Positions 9,109 to 15,574 of a stretch of 22,853 bases of DNA are shown here, piece by piece. Made by a program: the position numbers and the translations under genes. The notes beneath the pieces were generated by a model. That model did not search any database. It was not told the origin of the DNA and saw nothing but the letters and a program-made list of their open reading frames with translations. Within the stretch, counting starts at the first letter, position 1; each line of letters opens with the position of its first letter. The DNA comes from Pseudomonadota bacterium (GTDB lineage: Bacteria; Pseudomonadota; Gammaproteobacteria; Xanthomonadales; Rhodanobacteraceae): the NCBI GenBank assembly GCA_023412995.1, contig JAEZQS010000135.1, positions 1-22,853 of the forward strand, in the 5' to 3' direction.

Positions 9109-9831
9109 ATGAATGCAAAGATGAAAGTGCTGTCGCTCGCCCTGATCGCTTCGTTCGGTTACGTGGGTGCGGCGGCTGCGGCTTGCCCGGCTGGCCCGGA
9201 CCAGGCCAACGGTGGTGCGTGGACGGCGGTAAGCCAGTTCCAGGGTACCGCAGTGATTGCCACGCCGGGCTACGCGGGCACCGAGTGCCGTCTTGATTCG
9301 TCCATCAATGCCGGTGCGAGCGGCGCCGCCAGCGCTGTCGTCCAGGACGATACGCCGGCCGCCGAATCGCGGTACCGCGCTTCGTTCATCGTGAACCTCG
9401 ATTCCCTCGCAGCGCCGACCATCATCACCGGCTCGAACATCTTCAGCGCGGTGTCCGACGTGACGGGTGGTGGTGTCAACCTGGGTGTTTTCGGCAGCGG
9501 CGGCCAGTGGTTCGTCAGCTACATCATCGCTGACGCGAACGAGCCCAGCGGTTTCTATTCGGGTTCCGCTCCTTTGACCGCCGGCATCAACCACGTCGAG
9601 TTTGATCTGCAGATTGGTGCAAGTGGTTCGTTTACCCTGTGGGTGAACAGCAACGTGGAAGGTTCACCGACGCTGCCGGCGCACACTGTGAACAACGCGG
9701 CCGCCGTCGGTATCGATAACGCGTATCTCGGCCTCGCTGCTCCTTCCGCAGGTTTCGTGGCGGCGTATGCGGGCATGGCAGCGGGTTTCGATCAGTTCGA
9801 CTCGCGTCGCCAGACCTTCATCGGCTATTGA
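9109..9831 (+). CDS. Exported beta-sandwich (LamG/jelly-roll-like) protein
   Basis: A 240-residue protein. Residues 1-25 form a signal peptide (MNAKMKVLSLALIASFGYVGAAAAA) with probable cleavage before Cys26. The mature part has only two cysteines, Cys26 and Cys60, which could form a disulfide. The rest is Gly/Ala/Ser-rich with regularly spaced strands (RYRASFIVNL, GGQWFVSYIIAD, INHVEFDLQIG, SFTLWVNSNV), the look of a concanavalin/LamG-type jelly roll. No catalytic motif is visible. The ATG at 9109 has GGGAGA upstream and starts the signal peptide. The next exported gene follows after 37 bp, so they share a transcript. Function unknown; surface or extracellular location is inferred. Confidence 0.75.
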   Translation: MNAKMKVLSLALIASFGYVGAAAAACPAGPDQANGGAWTAVSQFQGTAVIATPGYAGTECRLDSSINAGASGAASAVVQDDTPAAESRYRASFIVNLDSLAAPTIITGSNIFSAVSDVTGGGVNLGVFGSGGQWFVSYIIADANEPSGFYSGSAPLTAGINHVEFDLQIGASGSFTLWVNSNVEGSPTLPAHTVNNAAAVGIDNAYLGLAAPSAGFVAAYAGMAAGFDQFDSRRQTFIGY

Positions 9832-9868
9832 TGCCCATCAGAAATCGAACATAACTGGAGTGATCACA

Positions 9869-10375
9869 ATGAAGAAGCTGCTATGCGCCTTGGTAGTATC
9901 TGCCGCTATCGTCCCCGGGATCGCACTTGCGGGAAGCGGCGGTGCAAGCTGCGCCGAAGCGCAGGAAATCTTTCCGGCGTCGAACTACGCGGGTGACACG
10001 TCGGCGAACACGAACTTCGTCGGTGCCTTTGGCCCGCTGCCGAGCCCCGGCCCGGATGCGGTCTACAAGTTCACTTCCGACGGCCAGGCGACGGGTAGCA
10101 TCACCGTTTCCCTTACGGGTTCGTGGAATGGTGCCATCATCATGACCGGTGGCTGTGGTGGCAATGCGGGCAATCCGATCCAGGCTGCAACGGGACCCGG
10201 CGCTTCGATCAGCATGCCGGTTGACAACGGTGCGGGTGGACCGCTGACCGCCGGTACCACGTACTACGTGTATATCACTGGGAACCCGTCCGACAATTCC
10301 GGTCCCTCGGGTGCCTACACGTTCGTGACGCCGACCCCGCTGCCGGTGGCGCTGCAGAGCTTCTCGATCAACTAA
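9869..10375 (+). CDS. Exported PPC-like protein, copy 1
   Basis: A 168-residue protein. The signal peptide is MKKLLCALVVSAAIVPGIALA, cleaved before Gly22. The mature part resembles a bacterial pre-peptidase C-terminal (PPC) beta-sandwich: DAVYKFTSDGQATGSITVSLTG, a central Cys, TAGTTYYVYITG, ending GAYTF. Cys28 and Cys96 are the only mature cysteines and could pair. The C-terminus reads TPLPVALQSFSIN. No peptidase domain is attached, so this is a free-standing PPC-like domain. GGAG lies 8 bp before the ATG. A strong terminator follows. The mature region is about 84% identical by hand count (109 of 130 residues) to the protein at 11968. Confidence 0.78.
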   Translation: MKKLLCALVVSAAIVPGIALAGSGGASCAEAQEIFPASNYAGDTSANTNFVGAFGPLPSPGPDAVYKFTSDGQATGSITVSLTGSWNGAIIMTGGCGGNAGNPIQAATGPGASISMPVDNGAGGPLTAGTTYYVYITGNPSDNSGPSGAYTFVTPTPLPVALQSFSIN

Positions 10376-10410
10376 GAAATTGATCGATTAGCAATCGCGT
10401 TGATTGGAAA

Positions 10411-10438
10411 GCCCGGCTTCGGCCGGGCTTTTTTTTTG
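10411..10438 (+). terminator. Intrinsic transcription terminator
   Basis: Stem GCCCGGC (10411-10417), loop TTCG, GCCGGGC (10422-10428), then a run of nine T. A second run of T follows the GAA. This ends the 9109-9869 transcript 35 bp after the stop codon. Confidence 0.92.
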
Positions 10439-10484
10439 AATTTTTTTTTGATCGCAGATCGAATTTTCATCGTCGGGTGCCAAG

Positions 10485-11873
10485 ATGTACCGAATTATGT
10501 TGTTTGTGGCCGGCTTGCTTACCGTCGCGACAGCCAGCGCGCTTGATGTTCAGTTCAGTGGATGCGACATCGGCGAGGTTTATGCTTTCAGCTCGGCTGC
10601 TTGCAAGATCCGCGTCGCCAACCACAGTGACCGCGAAGTCCATGTGGAGTTTTTGCCAGCAAAGGGCGACACCATCGAACCCGGCGAACTCACGATCGCG
10701 CCAGGTCACTCCGCGCAGGCAGTAGCAGGCATTTCCATCGCGAATTCGCTGGGCAGCCTGACCAGATACATCGAGGCGAAACTGCCGGATGGCGAGCGCG
10801 CCCTCGTAACGGTGACGGGATTCGTCATGAGTACGCTGGCGAACCCGAACGTCTCCATCGATTTCGGCCGGATCGAGGCATTTCGCAACCAATTCCCCAA
10901 GAAGGTCGTCGAGATCGAGAGCGATGATGCGCCGGAGTTTCGTGCGATTCGTGTTCTTGATCGACCCGCACAGTTGGATGTGCGGATCAGCCCGAGCGGA
11001 ACCAGTCTGGCTGCTGCCATCCGGCACGATGCAGACTGGGGAATTCTGGATGGCCACATCAAACTGGCCGTCGCATCGCCCTACCAGAGCGAGGTGTGGA
11101 TTCCCGTCAGCGGATCCATCGTGGGAGAAATTGCTCCGCCCGCAAATCCCTACTGGTTCGATGGCGCGGAAGCGTCTAGTGGCGGGTCAGTGCTGATTCC
11201 GCTGTTCCATCGTGGCGGACTCCCGTTCCGGGTGGGGCGCGTCACACTCGAGTTGGCGAAGGGACGTGCCGCAGCAGTGCCCTGCGACCCGGTTATCCCA
11301 GGATGCAATGCGGTTCGGGTGAACTTCGATCAGACGGAACCACGCGGGATCACACGTGGCGTGCTGCGAGTCGAGTTGCCTGACTTGAACAGAACGCTGG
11401 CCGTGCGAATATGGGGCATCTTGGGGGCAGTGCATAGATCGGATTCGTCCGCATCGGGAGGGGACGCGAACGAGGCTGTGGTGGAGGCCCCGTGGAATCC
11501 CAGCATCATAGAATCCCTCGGTGCGCCTGTTTACGCCATGCCGACGTCGCCGGCGGAATCTGACGAAATCGGCGGGACGGCGTCAGAAGCAGGGCCACCT
11601 CCGGGGAGCGGTCCATTGCTCCAGTGGTCCGCAACCGACGAGCTCGGCGCCTACGGGTATCAGGTGTTCCGGGCTCGTTCCAAAACAGGGCCATACGCGC
11701 GGATCAACAAACATGCCATTCGCGTGCACTCCACAGTGAACGCGGGACAACCCTACTACTGGCGTGATACGACCGCTTTGAAGGGTGAGACCTACTGGTA
11801 CTACGTTGGAGTGGTATACAAGGACGGGAGAAAGGAACAATTGACGCCGCGTCAAGAGGTTGTGGCACACTAA
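10485..11873 (+). CDS. Exported protein with DUF1573-like and FN3-like domains
   Basis: A 462-residue protein. The signal peptide is MYRIMLFVAGLLTVATASA, with cleavage near residue 19. The N-terminal half reads like Ig-fold domains of the DUF1573/ASH type (CKIRVANHSDREVHVEFL, PGHSAQAVAGI, then SIDFGRIEAFRNQFPKKVVEI). A low-complexity Ser/Pro/Glu linker spans about 325-375. The C-terminal part resembles a fibronectin type III domain (LLQWSATDELGAYGYQVFRARSKTGPYARI ... TYWYYVGVVYKDGRKE). No enzymatic motif is seen. The gene lies between two near-duplicate PPC-like genes and follows a terminator, so it needs its own promoter, which I could not identify. It could be a cell-surface scaffold; that is inference. 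Confidence 0.68.
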   Translation: MYRIMLFVAGLLTVATASALDVQFSGCDIGEVYAFSSAACKIRVANHSDREVHVEFLPAKGDTIEPGELTIAPGHSAQAVAGISIANSLGSLTRYIEAKLPDGERALVTVTGFVMSTLANPNVSIDFGRIEAFRNQFPKKVVEIESDDAPEFRAIRVLDRPAQLDVRISPSGTSLAAAIRHDADWGILDGHIKLAVASPYQSEVWIPVSGSIVGEIAPPANPYWFDGAEASSGGSVLIPLFHRGGLPFRVGRVTLELAKGRAAAVPCDPVIPGCNAVRVNFDQTEPRGITRGVLRVELPDLNRTLAVRIWGILGAVHRSDSSASGGDANEAVVEAPWNPSIIESLGAPVYAMPTSPAESDEIGGTASEAGPPPGSGPLLQWSATDELGAYGYQVFRARSKTGPYARINKHAIRVHSTVNAGQPYYWRDTTALKGETYWYYVGVVYKDGRKEQLTPRQEVVAH

Positions 11874-11916
11874 AACTGATCGCGCCACGCCATTTGACAT
11901 TCTTTCACCCTGTCGA

Positions 11917-11942
11917 GCGCCCCAGGTTTCTCGGGGGGGCGC
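11917..11942 (+). promoter_or_regulatory. Leader hairpin before the 11968 gene
   Basis: GCGCCCC (11917-11923) pairs with GGGGCGC (11936-11942) around a 12-nt loop. The stem ends 25 nt before the ATG, with GGAGA in between at the same offset as in the leader of the 9109 gene. A TTGACA occurs at 11894-11899, but no acceptable -10 lies at the right distance. Confidence 0.4.
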
Positions 11943-11967
11943 CCATCCGGGCAAGTGGAGACCAGAC

Positions 11968-12474
11968 ATGAAGGCACAGCTGCTGCTGACCGTAGCCATC
12001 TCGATCGTTATGCTTCCGGAAATCTCGCTGGCGGGCGCTGGTGGCACCAGCTGTGCCGAAGCGCGGGAGATTTTCCCGGACTCGACGTATGTGGGCGACA
12101 CGTCGGCAAACACAAACTTCATCGGCGCGTTTGGGCCGCTTCCAAGCCCCGGGCCGGATGCAGTCTACAAGTTCGTTTCCAGCGGGCAGCCAAAAGGCTC
12201 CATTTTCGTGACTCTGACGGGTTCGTGGAACGGGGCCATCATCATGACCGCCAGTTGTGGGGGTAATGCAGGCAATGCGATCCAGGCTGCCACGGGCCCC
12301 GCTTCTTCTATCAGCATGCCGGTTGACGACGGATCAGGTGGGCCGCTGACTGCCGGTAACACATACTACGTTTATATCACGGGCAACCCATCCGACAATT
12401 CCGGTCCTTCGGGCGCGTACACGATGACAACATGGTTCATACCTGTGACGCTGCAAAGTTTTTCGATCGAATGA
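11968..12474 (+). CDS. Exported PPC-like protein, copy 2
   Basis: A 168-residue paralogue of the protein at 9869. The signal peptide (MKAQLLLTVAISIVMLPEISLA) is almost unrelated to that of copy 1, while the mature part is about 84% identical. It keeps both mature cysteines, the long identical block YYVYITGNPSDNSGPSGAYT and a C-terminus ending IPVTLQSFSIE. Third-position changes are frequent, so the duplication is not brand new. It starts 94 bp after the DUF1573/FN3-like gene and could be in the same transcript. No intrinsic terminator is visible after it. Function unknown; probably an exported binding or structural domain. Confidence 0.77.
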   Translation: MKAQLLLTVAISIVMLPEISLAGAGGTSCAEAREIFPDSTYVGDTSANTNFIGAFGPLPSPGPDAVYKFVSSGQPKGSIFVTLTGSWNGAIIMTASCGGNAGNAIQAATGPASSISMPVDDGSGGPLTAGNTYYVYITGNPSDNSGPSGAYTMTTWFIPVTLQSFSIE

Positions 12475-12699
12475 CCAAGTGGGTCTGGTTCGTTCCAATG
12501 TTCGAGCGTTGACCAGATGGCTGTCTCCTCGGGCACTCGGTTATCAGTGATCGGCGGAAAACGACGCTATGCAGCGAGTTTCCAGCGTGATCGCTTGTGA
12601 GACAGGGCAATGCAGTAGCCGCTTCCCTAGGAGGGTATGTCGAATTTGGTGCCAAGCTTGCCTGAACGGGGTTGGTGCCACGCGCATCTCGCATCGAGT

Positions 12700-13386
12700 T
12701 CAAGGGTCGTCGAACCCGTTGGTAAAAACAGGTTCGGAGAATGGGCAGAATGTCGCTCCAACCACTTCCACCGAATCGATGCCGATCGACGTAGCCTCGG
12801 TTTCGGCATCATCGACATAGTAATGAAAGGCAATCCGGCCGCGCCCGGCCACTGGTAACCCCACTCCCGCGGCATATTGCCTCCATTCCGTCGGGTATCC
12901 GCCGTACAGGCCGTCCCGATTGACAGCAAGCAACGGTTCTCCCGCAAAGCTTCCAAGATCGGAGCTGCCTTCGGACGGCGCCTGGCATGCTGAATGGAAG
13001 CCCATGCAAAGCCGAACAAAAAGGCGATCGCGTGCGTTCGCACGACTGCGCGTTGAAAAAGAGAAGCCCCTTGCGCTGAATCCGTTCGGGCCGAATTCTA
13101 TCTCGGGTGTTATCAGCCATGTACTGGCGCGGCCCCCGTTGCCTCGCGAACTCACAACGCCACTCATTGCGTAGCTGTCGTACGGCGGGGCTTCTGCCGG
13201 AAACTCGTGAGGATCCCCTTGCTGCCAGGTAGACACATCCGGAGCATCGCTGTTGTTCTTTACATTCCATCCCAGAGAACTGAGCGCCGCGACATCCTCG
13301 AATTCGATCACGCACGGCTCCTGCCCGTGCGCACCCGCCGCCGCGAAACAGGCGAACCCTAGCATGGCGGAGCGGTGGCACAACAT
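12700..13386 (-). CDS. Exported choice-of-anchor-J-like protein
   Basis: A protein of 228 residues from the ATG at 13386, with a signal peptide MLCHRSAMLGFACFAAAGAHGQ. An in-frame GTG at 13413 would add nine residues; I preferred the ATG because it puts the hydrophobic core at the usual distance. The mature part shows the cleaved-adhesin/choice-of-anchor-J pattern: IEFEDVAALSSLGWNV, ASTWLITPEIEF, GFSFSTRSRANARDRLFVRL and IAFHYYVDDAETEATSIGIDSVEV. Such domains are jelly rolls in secreted or surface proteins, often with varied C-terminal sorting signals. This one ends CPFSEPVFTNGFDDP. It runs opposite to the neighbouring exported genes. Confidence 0.72.
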   Translation of the reverse strand: MLCHRSAMLGFACFAAAGAHGQEPCVIEFEDVAALSSLGWNVKNNSDAPDVSTWQQGDPHEFPAEAPPYDSYAMSGVVSSRGNGGRASTWLITPEIEFGPNGFSARGFSFSTRSRANARDRLFVRLCMGFHSACQAPSEGSSDLGSFAGEPLLAVNRDGLYGGYPTEWRQYAAGVGLPVAGRGRIAFHYYVDDAETEATSIGIDSVEVVGATFCPFSEPVFTNGFDDP

Positions 13387-13528
13387 CGCTGGTACCTGGT
13401 GGCCTCTTATCACATTGGCTCACATTTCCGCAGATCGCAAGCGACGTGTTTGCGAGCTGGCATCTCTCCGGCACGGTCCCTTACCCGGCTGACGTATAGT
13501 CCCTCATTCGGTCGATCTGGAGCCTCCC

Positions 13529-14407
13529 ATGCCCGTCCGTGTCACGCTCGATGTGTTCAGCGGCCGCCCCAACCCGACCATTGAGCTGGGCAGGAGTACC
13601 GGAGCTGAATTGCTCGAATTGATGGTGACGCAGCGCAAGGCCGCCCATGCGCAACCCGAGGATCAACGGCCTGCGCTCGGCTATCGCGGGGTGATCATCG
13701 AACACGGGCAGGACGACCAAGTGAAGCTGCCGGATCGCTTCCGCGTCTTCAGGGATCGGCTGATTGGCGGCGACGCTTGCTACCTGCTGCCGGACACGGC
13801 CATCGAGACGATCCTGCTTCGTGAGTTCCGCGCGCTGCGACCTGACCTTCTCAGTACGGGCCTGATCGATTCCATCGATTCGGGTCGACGGGAAATGTCG
13901 GAGCGCCTTTCTCCTATCAAGACACCGGCGCCTGCGACCAAGGGTGCATGCGCATGCGCGCCGTTGTACGAACCGCAGTGGTGGAACGACGGCGCAGAAG
14001 GCGGTGCAATCCAGTTCCACAACAACTGCTACAACTACGCTTGCGACTATCGTTCCGATACCTTCGCGCAGCCTGGGCGCGCGGCCGGTGCCATGTATGC
14101 GCACCTTGAATGTGCTTCCGTGGCTCCAGCCGCGTTGAAGGATCGCCTCGAGAACTACCCTCGACGGCAGATCCAATGCCCCGAAGAGGGCCACCTCGTG
14201 GCGTTGGTCGTCTGGCCTCAGTTTGATTTCCACTGGTATAGACTTGGTCGCGACGGACTGTGGTCGCACAAGCCTGGTGGAATGCCGGTAACCAATGTCG
14301 ATAACAGCGGCCACGTAATCCGCGATCCCCGCCTGGCCGATCGCGGCGATTACACGAAATTCTGCGCTTTCATGATCGTTCGTCATGGCCACGTCAAGAT
14401 TCAGTGA
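13529..14407 (+). CDS. FSGRP-domain protein fused to a putative Cys/His catalytic domain
   Basis: A 292-residue protein without a signal peptide or membrane segment. Residues 1-110 are one domain (VTLDVFSGRPNPTIEL, PALGYRGVIIEHG, ILLREFRALRPDLL). After a linker with CACAP, residues 160-292 form a second domain: HNNCYNYACDYRSDTFAQPGRA (Cys167), GHLVALVVW (221-229), FHWYRLGRDGLWSHKPGG (His235, His247), VTNVDNSGHVIRDP (Asp258, Asn259) and ADRGDYTKFCAFM. The order Cys, G-x-L-V strand, His resembles papain-fold NlpC/P60-type enzymes, so a cysteine peptidase, amidase or acyltransferase is possible; this is inference. TGGAG lies 6 bp before the ATG. The downstream gene overlaps by 23 bp and carries the same first domain. 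Confidence 0.72.
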   Translation: MPVRVTLDVFSGRPNPTIELGRSTGAELLELMVTQRKAAHAQPEDQRPALGYRGVIIEHGQDDQVKLPDRFRVFRDRLIGGDACYLLPDTAIETILLREFRALRPDLLSTGLIDSIDSGRREMSERLSPIKTPAPATKGACACAPLYEPQWWNDGAEGGAIQFHNNCYNYACDYRSDTFAQPGRAAGAMYAHLECASVAPAALKDRLENYPRRQIQCPEEGHLVALVVWPQFDFHWYRLGRDGLWSHKPGGMPVTNVDNSGHVIRDPRLADRGDYTKFCAFMIVRHGHVKIQ

Positions 14408-14750
14408 GGTACCGCTTTCCTGGACTGTGGGGGTCCGCATCTTTTCCGGCCGTCCCGACCCCGTGTGGTTGCTCCCCGAATCCAAAGCCGCAACCCTTCA
14501 AGCGATGTGGCGCTCGCTGCCGGAACTTGGATCTGGCGATCCGGTGAATCCCCCGGCAGCCCTCGGCTATCGCGGCTGCATCGTCCGTGACGGAGGCAGG
14601 CGTACATGGACCGTCTATCGCGAGAGAGTCTCGCTGCTGGAGGAGGGGCGACGGGAACTGCTGCGACGCGACCCGCAACGGAAGTTCGAGCGGGCTCTTA
14701 TCGCGACTGCCCCGCCGGGTCTGCTACCTCCGGGGTTCTTGCCGGAGTGA
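14385..14750 (+). CDS. Stand-alone FSGRP-domain protein
   Basis: A 121-residue protein, predicted cytosolic. It matches the first domain of the preceding gene: VGVRIFSGRPDPVWLL (16-30), PAALGYRGCIVRDGG (57-71) and FERALIATAPPGLLPP (101-116) align with VTLDVFSGRPNPTIEL, PALGYRGVIIEHG and LLREFRALRPDLL. It lacks the Cys/His domain. The ATG at 14385 lies inside the end of the upstream gene and has no clear ribosome-binding site, so translation is probably coupled. Its 3' end overlaps the convergent lpxH gene by 27 bp. The pairing suggests a partner, regulator or inhibitor of the larger protein, which is inference. Confidence 0.68.
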   Translation: MATSRFSEVPLSWTVGVRIFSGRPDPVWLLPESKAATLQAMWRSLPELGSGDPVNPPAALGYRGCIVRDGGRRTWTVYRERVSLLEEGRRELLRRDPQRKFERALIATAPPGLLPPGFLPE

Positions 14751-15488
14751 GCCGCTGGCCTTGGCGGATGCGGTCGGTAGAGACAGCAGTTCGATCCGTG
14801 CATTCGAGCGGAGCACACTCCCCTGCTCATACCAGTCCCCCAACACGATCCGCTCGCCGGCTTCAGGCAGGCCATCGACCCGATGCACCGCGGGTCGATG
14901 GGTGTGCCCATGCACCAGCCGCGTGACACCGTGTTCCCGGAATGCCGCATCGACGGCCGCCGCATTCACGTCCGTGATCGCGTCGGCAACCGATCGCGTG
15001 TATCGCTGGCTCTCCGCGCGCGCTGCGGTGGCGAATGCCTGCCGTTCGCCGACGGGTCTTGCAAGGAACGCTCGCTGCCATTCCGGCGAATGGGACTGGC
15101 AGCGGAATGACTGGTATGGCGCGTCGTCCGTGCACAGGGTGTCGCCGTGCATCAGCAGCACCGGTTGCCCGCCAACCAGGACGACACTGGGATCGGGCAG
15201 CAGGGTCATGCCGGCGCGACGTGCGTAGGCGTCGCCCAAAAGGAAATCGCGGTTGCCGTGCATGAAGAAGCACGGCACGCCCCTGGCCCGCAATGTCGAC
15301 AGGGCGTCGGCCACCTGGTCGGCGGTTTCATCGGCGGCATCGTCGCCGATCCAGGCCTCGAACAGGTCGCCGAGGATGTAGAGCGCCTCTGCCCGCATCG
15401 CCTCGCGATGCACGAAGTCGACGAACAGCCGCGTGATGTGGGGGCGGCTGGCGTCGAGGTGCAGGTCGGAGATGAAGAGGGTGGTCAC
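14724..15488 (-). CDS. lpxH: UDP-2,3-diacylglucosamine hydrolase LpxH
   Basis: A 254-residue peripheral inner-membrane enzyme of lipid A synthesis. It cleaves UDP-2,3-diacylglucosamine to lipid X and UMP. All calcineurin-like metal-binding motifs are present: ISDLHLD (Asp8, His10), GDLFE (Asp41), GNRD (Asn79), MHGD (His114) and HGHTHRP (His193, His195). The start is GTG at 15488, giving VTTLFISDLHLD directly at the N-terminus as in the family. An upstream in-frame extension would add a basic, non-conserved tail encoded across a hairpin. The 3' end overlaps the opposing FSGRP gene. Length and motifs are normal. Confidence 0.95.
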   Translation of the reverse strand: MTTLFISDLHLDASRPHITRLFVDFVHREAMRAEALYILGDLFEAWIGDDAADETADQVADALSTLRARGVPCFFMHGNRDFLLGDAYARRAGMTLLPDPSVVLVGGQPVLLMHGDTLCTDDAPYQSFRCQSHSPEWQRAFLARPVGERQAFATAARAESQRYTRSVADAITDVNAAAVDAAFREHGVTRLVHGHTHRPAVHRVDGLPEAGERIVLGDWYEQGSVLRSNARIELLSLPTASAKASGSLRQEPRR

Positions 15489-15514
15489 CTTCGGGGGCGG
15501 TGCGTCGGCGAGGT

Positions 15515-15538
15515 AGCGGCGCGTTGTACGGCGCCGCT
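15515..15538. repeat. 8-bp perfect hairpin between ppiB-like gene and lpxH
   Basis: AGCGGCGC (15515-15522) and GCGCCGCT (15531-15538) form a perfect 8-bp stem with an 8-nt loop. It is one of two hairpins in the 79-bp gap. No T-run follows, so it may act in RNA stability or be part of the adjacent REP-like element. Confidence 0.5.
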
Positions 15539-15548
15539 GCGGGGCCAA

Positions 15549-15574
15549 GGTCGCGGCTGCGCCGCTCCTACAGG
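15549..15574 (-). repeat. REP-like palindromic element overlapping a stop codon
   Basis: On the minus strand the sequence reads CCTGTAGGAGCGGC-GCA-GCCGCGACC, with stem GCGGC/GCCGC. The form TGTAGGAGCGGC...GCCGCGACC is a well-known dispersed intergenic repeat in pseudomonads and Xanthomonadales. The TAG inside GTAGGAGC is the stop codon of the cyclophilin gene (15568-15570). Confidence 0.65.

Noticed and set aside
11894..11916. Promoter with TTGACA before the 11968 gene
   Set aside because: No -10 of acceptable quality lies 16-18 bp downstream; that position is the stem of the leader hairpin.
12475..12699. Possible small gene in the gap after the second PPC-like gene
   Set aside because: Short frames exist on both strands but none has a ribosome-binding site, a plausible composition or a recognisable motif. 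I see only the shared end region of two convergent genes.
12809..13474. Second minus-strand open frame overlapping the choice-of-anchor-J-like gene
   Set aside because: No domain pattern or signal peptide, whereas the other frame has a signal peptide, family motifs and a clean C-terminus.
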